From Micromonospora rubida (GTDB lineage: Bacteria > Actinomycetota > Actinomycetes > Mycobacteriales > Micromonosporaceae): 64,000 nucleotides of DNA. A program made the translations under genes and the position numbers. The notes under the pieces were generated by a model. The model did not search any database and was not told where the DNA came from. It saw only the letters and a list, made by a program, of their open reading frames with translations. Positions 8,297 to 17,090 of the stretch are shown here, in pieces. The stretch is taken from assembly GCF_009908295.1 (NCBI RefSeq), contig NZ_JAAALO010000003.1:682001-746000 (forward strand), given 5' to 3'. Numbering within the stretch: the stretch's first letter is position 1; every line of letters begins with the position of its first letter.

Positions 8297-8396
8297 GAAC
8301 GCCGCCGGCCGCGCCCTTGCGTCAGAAGCCGCCGGCTGACGCCCGAGCCGAACGCCGCCGGCCGCGCCCTTGCGTCAGAGGCCGCCGGCTGACGCC
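8297..8396. repeat. Tandem 47-bp repeat between convergent genes, terminator-like
   Basis: Copies at 8297-8343 and 8350-8396 differ at one base. Each holds the inverted repeat GCGTCAG/CTGACGC and GC-rich palindromes. The pair exactly fills the space between two converging stop codons, so a double bidirectional terminator is the likely role. Confidence 0.75.
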
Positions 8397-8397
8397 A

Positions 8398-9276
8398 TCA
8401 CAGGGGGTCGGCGGCGAGGAGGCGGTCGGCGGCGAACGCGAGCAGCCAGCCGCCGGCCTTCGGGGTGGTGAAGTCGTCGGCGCGGCCGGTGAGGCGTTCC
8501 AGCGCCCCGGGGATCACCTTGCCCTGGGTGCACACTCCGGCCATGGCCCCCTCGGCGGCCAACTCGGTGAGGCAGGCCGCGGCGGCCAGCGCCCGCTCGT
8601 CCGGGTCCTGGCCGGGCTGCGGCTCGTCCAGGTCACCGGCCACCTCGATCGGCAGGTCGAGGAGGGCCGCCGCCGGGTCCAGGGTCTGCACGCAGCGGCG
8701 GGCCGAGGCCGACAACAGCCGGGCCGGGCGGACCAGGGCCACCAGGGGCGCCAGGGCGTGCGCCTGCGCCCAGCCGGTGCCGTCGAGCGGTCGGCAGGCG
8801 TCCGGGCCCGACCAGGTGCCGCGCCTGCCGGCGTGGGCGTGCCGGACCAGCGCCACCGTCGCGGTGACCGGCGGCAGGGCGGCGAACGCGGCCAGCACCT
8901 CGGCGTCGTGCGGGTAGCTGACCAGGCGCGTCGCCTCCGCGGCGGGGAGCCAGCGGATCCCGTCGACCTCGGTGTCGGGCTGGAAGCCCCCGTCGGCGAC
9001 CGCCAGCATCGACCAGTAGTCGACCGCCTTCGGCCGGCCCTCGCTGCGGTACCGCATGGTGGGCAGCCGGACCTGCGGCACCGCCCGCACGTCGGCCTCC
9101 TCGGCGACCTCCCGGACGGCGGCGGACAGCGGGTGCTCGCCCGCCTCCAGCTTGCCCTTGGGCAACGACCAGTCGCCGTACCGGGGGCGGTGCACGAGGC
9201 AGACCAGCACGTCGTCCCCGTCCGGGCGCCAGACGACCCCGCCCGCCGCCCGGATCATCCGTTCCCCCTCCGACAT
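8398..9276 (-). CDS. Nudix hydrolase fused to histidine phosphatase domain (MutT1 type)
   Basis: The 292-aa product has an N-terminal Nudix domain with a full Nudix box (GKLEAGEHPLSAAVREVAEE, residues about 40-60). A C-terminal RHG phosphatase domain starts at VALVRHAHAGRRGTW near residue 140. This two-domain layout is that of mycobacterial MutT1, which degrades 8-oxo-dGTP/GTP and diadenosine polyphosphates. The activity here is inferred from that. It lies downstream of ppk on the same strand, but a TAGGCT box 6 nt before its ATG suggests its own leaderless promoter. The pairing with polyphosphate kinase joins two phosphoanhydride-handling enzymes. Confidence 0.9.
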   Translation of the reverse strand: MSEGERMIRAAGGVVWRPDGDDVLVCLVHRPRYGDWSLPKGKLEAGEHPLSAAVREVAEEADVRAVPQVRLPTMRYRSEGRPKAVDYWSMLAVADGGFQPDTEVDGIRWLPAAEATRLVSYPHDAEVLAAFAALPPVTATVALVRHAHAGRRGTWSGPDACRPLDGTGWAQAHALAPLVALVRPARLLSASARRCVQTLDPAAALLDLPIEVAGDLDEPQPGQDPDERALAAAACLTELAAEGAMAGVCTQGKVIPGALERLTGRADDFTTPKAGGWLLAFAADRLLAADPL

Positions 9277-9282
9277 TCGCCC

Positions 9283-9288
9283 AGCCTA
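9283..9288 (-). promoter_or_regulatory. -10 box (TAGGCT) for leaderless Nudix gene
   Basis: On the minus strand TAGGCT ends 6 nt before the ATG at 9276. It sits in the 15 bp between ppk and this gene. Confidence 0.5.
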
Positions 9289-9291
9289 GGC

Positions 9292-11670
9292 TCAACCCGG
9301 GGTGCCGCCGACACGGCGCAGCAGCAGGTCCTGCAGATGGGTCAGCGGCGCGTCCGGCGTTCCCGTCCGCCGGGTCCAGGACCCGTTCCCGGCCAGCTCG
9401 AACGCCTCCACGTCGGGGCTGAACGCCGCAGCCAGCACGTGGTCCAGCTCGGCCCGGGCCACCGGATCGCTCACCTGCACCAGCGCCTCCACCCGGCGGT
9501 CCAGGTTGCGGTGCATCAGGTCGGCCGAACCCATCCAGAACTCGGCCGCCCCGTTGTTGCCGAACCGGAAGATCCGGGAGTGCTCCAGGAACCGGCCGAG
9601 GATCGACCGGACCCGGATGTTCTCCGACAGCCCCGGCACCCCCGGGCGCAGCGTGCACATGCCCCGGATCAGCAGGTCCACGTGCACCCCGGCCCGGGAC
9701 GCCCGGTAGAGCGCGTCGGTGACCTTCTCGTCGACCAGCGAGTTCACCTTGAACTGCACCAGCCCCGGCATGCCGAGCCGGACGTGGGTGATCTCCCGCT
9801 CGATCCGCTCGATCAGCCCCCGCCGGATCCCCTGCGGGGCCACCAACAGCCGCCGGTACGCGGTCTGCCGGCTGTAGCCGGTGAGCACGTTGAACAGGTC
9901 GGTGAGGTCGGCGCCGATCTCCGGGTCGGCGGTCAGCATGCCGAAGTCCTCGTACAGCCGGGCGGTCTTCGGGTGGTAGTTCCCGGTGCCGATGTGGCAG
10001 TAGCGGCGGATCTGGTTGCCCTCCTGGCGCACCACCAGGGCGGTCTTGCAGTGCGTCTTGAGGCCGACCAGGCCGTACACCACGTGGCAGCCGGCGCGCT
10101 CCAGCGTGCGCGCCCAGCCGATGTTGGCCACCTCGTCGAACCGGGCCTTCAGCTCCACCAGCACCACCACCTGCTTGCCGGCGGCGGCCGCGTCGACCAG
10201 CGCGTCGACGATCGGGGAGTCTCCGCTGGTGCGGTAGAGGGTCTGCTTGATGGCCAGCACGTCCGGGTCGGCCGCCGCCTGCTCGACGAAGCGCTGCACG
10301 CTCGTCGCGAACGAGTGGTACGGGTGGTGCACCAGCACGTCCCCGTCCCGCAGGGTGGCGAAGACGCTGCGCGGCACCTCGCCCTCGGTGAGCCGGGGGT
10401 GGGTGGCCGGCACGAACGGCGGGTCCTTCAGGTCGGGGCGGTCGGCGTCGCCGTAGAGCTGCCACAGGGCGGAAAGGTCGAGCAGGCCGCGGACCCGCAG
10501 CACGTCGTGGCCGTCCATGTCCAGCTCGCGGACCAGCAGCTCCAGCATGTGGTCGGAGATGGAGGCGGCCACCTCCAGCCGTACCGGCGGGCCGAACCGG
10601 CGGCGGGCCAGTTCCCGCTCCAGGGCCTGGAGCAGGTCCTCGTCGCGGTCCTCGTCGACCTCCACCTCGGCGTTGCGGGTGACCCGGAACAGGTGGCACT
10701 CGACCACCTGCATGCCGGAGAAGAGCTGCCCCAGGTGCACCGAGATCAGCTCCTCGACCGGGATCACCCGGACCCCGGGGGAGTCCCGGTCGACCCGGAC
10801 GAACCGGGGCACGTTGTTCGGCACCTTGACCCGGGCGAACAGCTCCGAGCCGCCGTCGGGGTCGCGAACCGCGACGGCCAGGTTCAGCGACCGCCCGGAG
10901 ATGTACGGGAACGGGTGCGCGGGGTCGACCGCGAGCGGGGTGAGCACCGGGAAGATGTGCTCGCTGAAGTAGGTGCGCAGCCGCTCCCGTTCGGGCGCGC
11001 CGAGGTCCGACCAGAACAGGATGCGGATGCCCTCGGCGGCGAGCTTCGGCAGCACGTCGTCGACGGAGCAGGCGGCGTGCCGGCCGACCAGGTCGGCGGT
11101 CCGCTCGGTGATCAGCTCAAGCTGGGTGCGCAGCGGCAACCGGTCCCCGCCGCGTACCGGCAGCCCCGCCGACAGCCGGCGCTTCAGCCCGGCCACCCGG
11201 ACCATGTAGAACTCGTCGAGGTTGCTGGCGAAGATGGACAGGAACTTCGCCCGTTCCAGCAGCGGGGTGCCCGGGTCCTCGGCCAGGGCCAGCACCCGGG
11301 CGTTGAAGTCGAGCCAGGACAGCTCCCGGTTGAGGAACCGGTCCTCGGGCAGCGGCTCCGGCGGCGTCGGCTCGTCGGGGCCAGGGTCGGAGTCGGGCGC
11401 GGGCGCGGGCCGTACCGCCGCCGGCTGCTCGCTGGGCGCGTCGAGCACCTCCTCCAACCCGGCGGAGGCCGCCCCGGCGGAGGGGCCGGACGCGGTCAGC
11501 TCGTCCTCGGCGGTCTCCCGGGGGCGGAAGCGGCCGTCGACGCCGCGCTGGCGGGACCCGTTGCGGGCGGGCGCGGGGTCGACGGGTTCCCGCCCACCGG
11601 TGGGGCGGTCGTCGACGGGTGGGTGGTCGTCGGTGGACGGGCCGGTGGGAAGCTCGCGAGGGGTGCTCAC
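9292..11670 (-). CDS. ppk: Polyphosphate kinase
   Basis: This 792-aa Ppk1 polymerises the gamma phosphate of ATP into polyphosphate. The four-domain family signature is present: [19 protein letters not shown] starting near residue 110, [15 protein letters not shown] in the head domain, [18 protein letters not shown] near 435, and the catalytic histidine region [20 protein letters not shown] near 570. The first 105 residues are an acidic, Pro-rich extension that is not conserved in the family. The GTG at 11670 has no clear Shine-Dalgarno sequence, and CATTAT lies 6 nt upstream. A Nudix/phosphatase gene follows after 15 bp. Confidence 0.96.
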   Translation of the reverse strand: MSTPRELPTGPSTDDHPPVDDRPTGGREPVDPAPARNGSRQRGVDGRFRPRETAEDELTASGPSAGAASAGLEEVLDAPSEQPAAVRPAPAPDSDPGPDEPTPPEPLPEDRFLNRELSWLDFNARVLALAEDPGTPLLERAKFLSIFASNLDEFYMVRVAGLKRRLSAGLPVRGGDRLPLRTQLELITERTADLVGRHAACSVDDVLPKLAAEGIRILFWSDLGAPERERLRTYFSEHIFPVLTPLAVDPAHPFPYISGRSLNLAVAVRDPDGGSELFARVKVPNNVPRFVRVDRDSPGVRVIPVEELISVHLGQLFSGMQVVECHLFRVTRNAEVEVDEDRDEDLLQALERELARRRFGPPVRLEVAASISDHMLELLVRELDMDGHDVLRVRGLLDLSALWQLYGDADRPDLKDPPFVPATHPRLTEGEVPRSVFATLRDGDVLVHHPYHSFATSVQRFVEQAAADPDVLAIKQTLYRTSGDSPIVDALVDAAAAGKQVVVLVELKARFDEVANIGWARTLERAGCHVVYGLVGLKTHCKTALVVRQEGNQIRRYCHIGTGNYHPKTARLYEDFGMLTADPEIGADLTDLFNVLTGYSRQTAYRRLLVAPQGIRRGLIERIEREITHVRLGMPGLVQFKVNSLVDEKVTDALYRASRAGVHVDLLIRGMCTLRPGVPGLSENIRVRSILGRFLEHSRIFRFGNNGAAEFWMGSADLMHRNLDRRVEALVQVSDPVARAELDHVLAAAFSPDVEAFELAGNGSWTRRTGTPDAPLTHLQDLLLRRVGGTPG

Positions 11671-11723
11671 CCGCTCATAATGTCCCGGAACGGGTTAACG
11701 CAAAATGAACTTCGGCGGGTAGC

Positions 11724-11921
11724 TCAGGGCATCGTCGGCAGCGTCACCCGGATGATCTCCCCGGCGGCGTCGGTCTCGATCCGGACCCGCTGGCCCAGCC
11801 GGAGCAGCCGCAGCCCGGAGGCGTCGAACGCCCGGGCCGGGAAGGCCAGCTCGGTGCCGTCGTCGAGGAGTAGCGCGCCGCTGCGGGTCGCCGCGTCGTA
11901 GGTGGCCACCGTGCCCTGCAT
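11724..11921 (-). CDS. Small cold-shock-like hypothetical protein
   Basis: The 65-residue product begins QGTVATYDAATRSGALLLDD and ends RIETDAAGEIIRVTLPTMP. The pattern of G-V, S-G-x-L-x-x-D-D-G and a C-terminal G-x-x-V-R-I-E stretch resembles the small OB fold of cold-shock proteins, but the usual RNP aromatic motifs are missing. Nucleic-acid binding is therefore only a suggestion. The ATG at 11921 was chosen because the longer frame upstream is a shadow of cofC. It lies between cofC and ppk on the same strand. Confidence 0.7.
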   Translation of the reverse strand: MQGTVATYDAATRSGALLLDDGTELAFPARAFDASGLRLLRLGQRVRIETDAAGEIIRVTLPTMP

Positions 11922-11956
11922 GGCAGCACCGTACACCCCGCGCCGGGCCGGTCGGG

Positions 11957-12613
11957 TCAGCCCGGGTGGGCGGCCGACCGGTCGACGCCGGCCAGGGCGG
12001 CGGTGCGCGGGCCGAGCCCCAGCCGGGCGGCGGCGGCCAGGTCGGCGGCCGTGTCGACGTCCCGGCGCAGGGTCGGCCAGTCGCCGGTCAGCGGCACCGC
12101 GCCGCCCGCCAGGTGAGCCGCCGCCGAGCCGACCCCGAACCGGGGGCCCAGCGGCACGCCGGGCGGCGCGGCGAGCAGCACGGTGCCGCTCCCCGGGGCG
12201 TCGGCCACGAACCGGCGTACCCCGGCAAGTCCGGCGGTGGCCGCAGTCAGCGCGGCGGCCAGCTCGGCCGGGCGCAGCGCCGGCAGGTCCGCGGTGAGCC
12301 CGGCCACCCATGCCCCGCCGCCGGCGGTCGCGACCGCGGCGCCATGCCGGAAGGCGGCGTTCAGGCCGGCCCCCGGGGCGTCCGGCACGGCCCGCGCGCC
12401 CGCCGCGCCGGCCATCGCCGCCACCAGCGGGTCGTCGGTGACCACCACCACGGCGGCCACCGCCGGGCACGCCCGCACCGCGGCGACCGTGTCGGCCGCC
12501 AGGGCCAGCGCCAGCTCCTCATGGGGTACGCCGGGCAGCGCCCCGCGCAGCCGGCTCTTCGCCGCGCCGAGGCGCTTCACCGGCACCACCACAGTCCAGG
12601 TCCGCTGCCGCAC
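11957..12613 (-). CDS. cofC: 2-phospho-L-lactate/phosphoenolpyruvate guanylyltransferase (coenzyme F420 biosynthesis)
   Basis: The product (218 aa from this start) opens [17 protein letters not shown], the nucleotide-binding motif of CofC/FbiD. It continues with VVVVTDDP near residue 75 and [17 protein letters not shown] near 125. CofC activates 2-phospholactate or phosphoenolpyruvate with GTP to begin the F420 side chain. The GTG at 12613 is preferred because AGGA stands 8 nt upstream. An in-frame GTG at 12649 has no ribosome binding site. It diverges from the acyltransferase gene at 12740. No other F420 genes are in the window. Confidence 0.88.
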   Translation of the reverse strand: MRQRTWTVVVPVKRLGAAKSRLRGALPGVPHEELALALAADTVAAVRACPAVAAVVVVTDDPLVAAMAGAAGARAVPDAPGAGLNAAFRHGAAVATAGGGAWVAGLTADLPALRPAELAAALTAATAGLAGVRRFVADAPGSGTVLLAAPPGVPLGPRFGVGSAAAHLAGGAVPLTGDWPTLRRDVDTAADLAAAARLGLGPRTAALAGVDRSAAHPG

Positions 12614-12739
12614 GGCACAATCCTGCCAGCCGGGCGGCGGTACCCTCACTGGCCGTACCCGGGGCGAGCAGGCATGATTTCGCTGCGGGCAGCGCGGGCG
12701 GGCGCGGCGCGGCGCGGGTCGGGGCTACGAGGAGGCAGG

Positions 12740-13483
12740 GTGACACGGCGCAGGCTGGGGTTCTGGCAACGGTTCGCCGTGCTGCTGGTGAAGCCCGTGA
12801 TGGTGGTCTGGACCCGGCGCACCTGGCGGGGCATGGAGCAGCTGCGCCGCCCCGGCGGGATCATCATCGTGCCGAACCACATGTCACACGCCGACCCGCT
12901 GGTCTCCGCGCACTTCATCTACGACGCGGGGCGCTGGCCGCGGTTCCTCGGCAAGGCCAGCGTCTTCCGGGTGCCGGTGGCGGGCTGGATCCTGCACCGC
13001 TGCCGGCAGATCCCGGTGGAGCGGGGCACGGCGGACGCCGTCAAGTCGCTGGACACCCTGATCGCCGCGCTCTCCGAGGGGAGCGCGGTGGTGATCTACC
13101 CGGAGGGGACCATCACCCGCGAGCCGGAGCTGTGGCCGATGAAGGGCAAGACCGGCGCCGCCCGCCTGGCGCTGGCCACCGGCGCCCCGGTGGTCCCCGT
13201 CGCCATGTGGGGCCCGGAGAAGCTCTTCGACCCACGGACCAACCGGTTCAGCCTGCGGCCCCGCATCCCGGTGACCGTGGTCGCCGGTCCGCCGGTCGAC
13301 CTGAGCCGGTGGGCCGGCTCGACCCCAACCAAGGCCACCCTGGAAGAGATGACCGAGGCCATCATGCTGCGCCTGCGCGACCAACTCGCCGAGATCCGCG
13401 GCGGTACGCCGCCACCGCTCTGGGAACGGCCGGCCAGGCCCGCCGTCCCCCGCTCCCTGCCGGGCGAGGGGGGTGCGGCGTGA
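12740..13483 (+). CDS. 1-acyl-sn-glycerol-3-phosphate acyltransferase (PlsC family)
   Basis: The 247-aa protein has the acyltransferase motifs [13 protein letters not shown] (NHxxxxD) near residue 40, [16 protein letters not shown] near 65, [20 protein letters not shown] near 115 and [13 protein letters not shown] near 150. These define the PlsC family, which makes phosphatidic acid at the inner face of the membrane. GTG is preceded by GAGGAGG. The stop codon overlaps the gpsA start (GTGA), so the two are translationally coupled. Together they supply sn-glycerol-3-phosphate and acylate its derivatives, a coherent phospholipid operon. Confidence 0.92.
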   Translation: MTRRRLGFWQRFAVLLVKPVMVVWTRRTWRGMEQLRRPGGIIIVPNHMSHADPLVSAHFIYDAGRWPRFLGKASVFRVPVAGWILHRCRQIPVERGTADAVKSLDTLIAALSEGSAVVIYPEGTITREPELWPMKGKTGAARLALATGAPVVPVAMWGPEKLFDPRTNRFSLRPRIPVTVVAGPPVDLSRWAGSTPTKATLEEMTEAIMLRLRDQLAEIRGGTPPPLWERPARPAVPRSLPGEGGAA

Positions 13484-14487
13484 CCGGCCACGTGGCCGTG
13501 CTGGGGGCCGGGTCGTGGGGGACGGCATTCGCCAAGATCCTCGCCGACGCCGGCCGGGACGTGACGATCTGGGCCCGGCGTCCGCCGGTGGCCGAGGCGA
13601 TCCGGTCACGTCGGCACAACCCGGAGTACCTGCCGGACCTGCGCCTGCCGGAGCGGGTCACCGGCACGGCCGACGCCGCCGAGGCGATCACCGGCGCGGA
13701 GATCGTGGTGCTGGCCGTGCCGTCGCAGACGCTGCGCGGCAACCTCGCCGACTGGACCGGCCACCTGCACCCGGACTCGACGCTGGTGTCGCTGATGAAG
13801 GGCATCGAGCTGGGCACCACCAGACGGATGAGCGAGGTGATCGTGGAGACCGCCGGGGTCACCCCGGACCGGGTGGTGGTGGTCTCCGGCCCGAACCTCG
13901 CCCCCGAGATCGCCGCCGAGCAACCCGCCGGCACCGTGGTCGCCGGCACCGACGACGCCCGTGCCCAGCTCGTCCAGTCGTCCATCCGGACGCCGTACTT
14001 CCGGCCGTACACCAACGACGACGTGATCGGCTGCGAGCTGGGCGGGGCCGTGAAGAACGTGATCGCCCTCGCGTACGGCATCGCCACCGCGATGGGTTTC
14101 GGCGACAACACCCGGGCGATGCTGATGACCCGGGGGCTGGCCGAGACCGCCCGCCTCGGGGTGGCGCTCGGCGCGGACCCGATCACCTTCGCCGGGCTGG
14201 CCGGGATGGGCGACCTCGTGGCGTCCTGCTCGTCGCCGCTGGCCCGCAACCGGACCTTCGGCGAGCACCTGGGCCGGGGGGAGACCCTGGAGCAGGCCCA
14301 GGCGGCCACCCGGCAGACCGCCGAGGGCGTGAAGAGCTGCCTGGCCATCCGGGACCTGGCCCGCTCGCACGGGGTGGAGATGCCGATCACCGAGCAGATC
14401 GAGCGGATCTGCCACGAGGGGATGGACCCCCGGCTGGCCGTGGACCTGCTGATGAGCCGTACCGCCAAGCCCGAGTCGTACGAGTGA
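13480..14487 (+). CDS. gpsA: Glycerol-3-phosphate dehydrogenase [NAD(P)+]
   Basis: The 335-aa enzyme reduces dihydroxyacetone phosphate to sn-glycerol-3-phosphate for lipid synthesis. The Rossmann motif [19 protein letters not shown] is at residues 5-24. [17 protein letters not shown] is near 130, the catalytic lysine lies in [15 protein letters not shown] near 190, and SRNR-like [13 protein letters not shown] is near 255. The GTG start shares 3 nt with the preceding TGA. The length is standard. Another gene starts 7 nt after its stop, so the operon may continue. Confidence 0.96.
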   Translation: MTGHVAVLGAGSWGTAFAKILADAGRDVTIWARRPPVAEAIRSRRHNPEYLPDLRLPERVTGTADAAEAITGAEIVVLAVPSQTLRGNLADWTGHLHPDSTLVSLMKGIELGTTRRMSEVIVETAGVTPDRVVVVSGPNLAPEIAAEQPAGTVVAGTDDARAQLVQSSIRTPYFRPYTNDDVIGCELGGAVKNVIALAYGIATAMGFGDNTRAMLMTRGLAETARLGVALGADPITFAGLAGMGDLVASCSSPLARNRTFGEHLGRGETLEQAQAATRQTAEGVKSCLAIRDLARSHGVEMPITEQIERICHEGMDPRLAVDLLMSRTAKPESYE

Positions 14488-14494
14488 GGCCCGC

Positions 14495-15610
14495 ATGAGC
14501 GCACCGACCAGCGACGGCGACGGCACCCGCTGCGTGCGGGCCGGCCTACCCGAGCCGACCCCGGGGCAGCCGTTCCTGCCCGGGCCGGTCCTCGCCGCGA
14601 CGTACCACCTCGACCCGTGGCAGGGGCCGGCGGCCACCCCGAACGGGTACGGCCGGCCGGACAATCCGACCCGCCGGCTGCTGGAGGCGGCCATCGGCGA
14701 GCTGGAGGGCGGCGACGTCCGGGTCTTCGCCAGCGGGCAGGCGGCCGTCACCGGCCTGCTGCTGGCGCTGCTCCGCCCCGGCGACACCGTGCTGCTCCCC
14801 GCCGACGGGTACTACCCGATGCGGACGTTCGCCACCGACACCCTGGCCGGGATCGGCGTGCGGGTGCTGTTCGCGCCGACCGCCGGGCCGTACCCGTCGT
14901 TCGACGGGGTCCGGCTGGTGCTGCTGGAGACCCCGGCCAACCCCGGCCTGGACGTCGCCGACATCGCCGCGCTGGCCCGGGACGCGCACGCCGCCGGTGC
15001 CCTCGTCGCGGTCGACAACACCACCGCCACGCCGCTCTGCCAGCGCCCACTGGATCTCGGCGCGGACCTGGTGGTCGCCTCCGGCACCAAGGCCCTGACC
15101 GGGCACTCCGACCTGCTGCTCGGCTACGTGGCGACCCGTACGCCGGAGCTGCTCGACCCGGTCGCCGCCTGGCGCACCGTCACGGGCGCGGTGCCCGGGG
15201 CGTTCGACGCGTGGCTGGCGCACCGCTCGCTGGCCACCCTCGACCTGCGGCTGGCCCGGCAGTCCGCCAACGCCGGGGCGCTGGCCCGGCTGCTCGCCGG
15301 CCGCCCCGACGTGACGGGCGTGCGCTGGCCGGGCCTGCCCGAGGACCCCGCGTACCCGGTGGCGGCGGCGCAGATGCGCCGGGTGCCCGGGGTGCTCGCG
15401 TTCGACCTGGGCGACGCCGAGCGGGTCGGCCGGTTCGTCGACGCGGCCCGGCTGGTGGCCGCGGCCACCTCGTTCGGCGGCCTGCACACGACGGCGGACC
15501 GCCGGGCGCAGTGGGGCGACGACACCGCCCCCGGCTTCGTCCGGCTCTCCTGCGGGGTGGAGGACACCGCCGACCTGCTCGCCGACGTCACCGCCGCCCT
15601 GGACGCCTGA
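14495..15610 (+). CDS. Cystathionine gamma-lyase-type PLP enzyme (Cys/Met metabolism family)
   Basis: This 371-aa fold-type I PLP enzyme shows YGRPDNPTRRLLEAAIGELE near residue 50, the PLP phosphate contact FASGQAAVTGLLLAL near 75, LLETPANPGLDVADI near 145, VAVDNTTATPLCQRPLDLGA near 168 and the Schiff-base lysine in VASGTKALTGHSD at about residue 199. It belongs to the cystathionine gamma-lyase/synthase family, and the exact reaction is uncertain. It follows gpsA by 7 nt, so the two are co-transcribed although functionally unrelated. Confidence 0.9.
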   Translation: MSAPTSDGDGTRCVRAGLPEPTPGQPFLPGPVLAATYHLDPWQGPAATPNGYGRPDNPTRRLLEAAIGELEGGDVRVFASGQAAVTGLLLALLRPGDTVLLPADGYYPMRTFATDTLAGIGVRVLFAPTAGPYPSFDGVRLVLLETPANPGLDVADIAALARDAHAAGALVAVDNTTATPLCQRPLDLGADLVVASGTKALTGHSDLLLGYVATRTPELLDPVAAWRTVTGAVPGAFDAWLAHRSLATLDLRLARQSANAGALARLLAGRPDVTGVRWPGLPEDPAYPVAAAQMRRVPGVLAFDLGDAERVGRFVDAARLVAAATSFGGLHTTADRRAQWGDDTAPGFVRLSCGVEDTADLLADVTAALDA

Positions 15611-15611
15611 G

Positions 15612-15650
15612 CGGAAGGCCCTCGCCAACGCCTGCGGCAGGGGGCCCTTC
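15612..15650 (+). repeat. GAAGGCCC/GGGCCCTTC hairpin with AACGCCTGCGGCAG core
   Basis: Imperfect GC-rich arms (GAAGGCCCTC at left, GGGGGCCCTTC at right) flank AACGCCTGCGGCAG immediately after the stop codon. It can act as the terminator. From memory, similar elements recur in Micromonospora intergenic regions, but only this one copy is seen here. Confidence 0.5.
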
Positions 15651-15722
15651 TCACCTCCGCGCGGGCGGAGCGCGACGGGCCGGCGGCCGGTTGGCCGTGG
15701 GTCGGCGGGCCGGTGGGCTATC

Positions 15723-15824
15723 GTGAGCAAGCCCACATCGGGCCCCCGACCGGAGGAGGTGAGTCCGATCCCCCAGCGAGAAGGACCGGCGCTCCGCCCC
15801 GGGTCCGTGCCGCCGCGACGGTAG
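15723..15824 (+). other. Candidate leader ORF upstream of HemK-like methyltransferase
   Basis: An ORF of 33 codons runs from GTG 15723 to TAG 15824. An internal in-frame GTG at 15759 begins inside a near-perfect anti-Shine-Dalgarno complement (GGAGGAGGTGA). The C-terminal half is PALRPGSVPPRR. The arms GGCGCTCC (15789-15796) and GGGAGCGCC downstream of the stop can form a hairpin. It lies 43 nt before the methyltransferase ATG. Expression is not proven. Confidence 0.35.
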
Positions 15825-15867
15825 GCCGCCCACGGGAGCGCCGACGAGCGTTCCCCGGAGGCTTCAC

Positions 15868-16659
15868 ATGACATCCATCCAGTTCCACCCCGACCGTCCC
15901 GCCCTCGTTTCCCGGCTGCGCGCCGCCGGCTGCGTCTTCGCCGAGGACGAGGCGGAACTGCTCATCGCCGCCGCCGTCTCGGCCGAGCGGCTCACCGACC
16001 TGGTCGACCAGCGGGCCGCCGGCCTGCCGCTGGAGCACCTGCTCGGCTGGGCCGAGTTCTGCGGCCTGCGGGTCGGCGTCGACCCCGGAGTCTTCGTCCC
16101 GAGGACGCGTACGGCGCTGCTGGTCTCGGCCGCGGCGGCGGTCACCCGACCGGGCGCGGCGGTGCTCGACCTGTGCTGCGGGTCCGGCGCCGCCGCGCTG
16201 GTCCTCGCCAGCCGGCTCGCCCCCCGCTGGCTGGCCGCCGCCGACCTGGACCCGGCCGCCGTGGCCTGCGCCCGGCGCAACCTCGCCCATCTCGGTGTGC
16301 CGGTCTACCAGGGCGACCTGTTCGAGCCGGTGCCGGTGCGGTGGCGGGGCAAGCTCGACCTGGTCGTGGCCAACGCCCCGTACGTGCCGACGGACGCGGT
16401 GGCGCTGATGCCGCCCGAGGCGCGGCTGCACGAGGCCCCGGTGGCGCTCGACGGCGGGTCCGACGGGCTAACCGTGCTGCGCCGGGTGGCCGAGGCGGCG
16501 GCGGACTGGCTCGCCCCGGGCGGGCACCTGGCCGTGGAGGTGAGCGTCGGTCAGGTCGACACGCTGTGCGCGACGCTGACCGGTCTGGGCCTGGTGCCGG
16601 CCGTGGTGCACGACGACGACCTCGACGCCACCGTGGTGACGGCCCGCCGCCCCGGCTGA
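15868..16659 (+). CDS. HemK/PrmC-like protein N5-glutamine methyltransferase
   Basis: The 263-aa protein has an N-terminal helical domain with LPLEHLLGWAEFCGLRVGV, then a class I SAM fold: VLDLCCGSGAAALVLAS near residue 100, LAAADLDPAAVACARRNL near 125, and LVVANAPYVPTDAVALMP near 170. The active site is NAPY rather than the NPPY of canonical PrmC, which suggests a divergent paralogue. PrmC methylates the glutamine of the GGQ motif in release factors, so this relative may modify a release factor or another protein. Ribosome binding site CCGGAGG. A strong hairpin follows the stop. Confidence 0.85.
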   Translation: MTSIQFHPDRPALVSRLRAAGCVFAEDEAELLIAAAVSAERLTDLVDQRAAGLPLEHLLGWAEFCGLRVGVDPGVFVPRTRTALLVSAAAAVTRPGAAVLDLCCGSGAAALVLASRLAPRWLAAADLDPAAVACARRNLAHLGVPVYQGDLFEPVPVRWRGKLDLVVANAPYVPTDAVALMPPEARLHEAPVALDGGSDGLTVLRRVAEAAADWLAPGGHLAVEVSVGQVDTLCATLTGLGLVPAVVHDDDLDATVVTARRPG

Positions 16660-16675
16660 CCCGGCCCTTCGGCGA

Positions 16676-16705
16676 CGGCCCGTCGGTGCCGACCCCGACG
16701 GGCCG
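16676..16705 (+). terminator. Hairpin terminator after the methyltransferase
   Basis: A perfect 11-bp stem, CGGCCCGTCGG (16676-16686) with CCGACGGGCCG (16695-16705), and an 8-nt loop, followed by GGGCGTTTG. The next 180 bp to 16885 are GC-rich and hold no recognisable gene. Confidence 0.6.
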
Positions 16706-16885
16706 GGGCGTTTGCGGTCGCCGGGGCGCGGGGACAGGACGCGGGGGTGGGGTGGTGGCCCACCCGCCGGCCGGCGGTGCGGACCGGGCGGCGGGTGGAC
16801 CACGACGAGGGGCCGGGCGGGTGCCGGCCGGGGTGGGCCGCGCCGGACGGCCGGGGCGGGACCCCCCGGCCGGCCGGCGCGGCGG

Positions 16886-17086
16886 TCAGGGGCGGGGCGG
16901 GGACGCGGCGAAGGCGGTCCAGGCTGCCGGCGGGAAGGTCAGCGCCGGGCCGGCCGGGTCCTTGGAGTCGCGGACCGCGATCGCGCCGGGCACGACCGCC
17001 ATCTCCACGCAGGCACCCTCGTCGCCGCTGCGGCTGCTCTTGCGCCATCGCGCCGCAGCCAGTGCCGCGCTCGTCGTCGGGGTCAT
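16886..17086 (-). CDS. DUF397 domain protein
   Basis: The 66-residue product contains WRKSSRSGDEGACVEMAVV followed by IAVRDSKDPAGPALTFPPAA and WTAFAAS, the whole of a DUF397 domain. Such proteins are nearly always encoded next to XRE-DUF5753 regulators in actinomycetes, as here, where it starts 4 nt after the regulator's stop. In Streptomyces, whiJ-like and abaA-like loci of this type affect development and antibiotic production. The molecular role of DUF397 is unsettled. Confidence 0.92.
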   Translation of the reverse strand: MTPTTSAALAAARWRKSSRSGDEGACVEMAVVPGAIAVRDSKDPAGPALTFPPAAWTAFAASPPRP

Positions 17087-17090
17087 GGTC

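Noticed and set aside
8317..11901. 1194-codon plus-strand frame opposite mutT1 and ppk
   Set aside because: It is antisense to two textbook enzymes with intact motifs and has no domain of its own.
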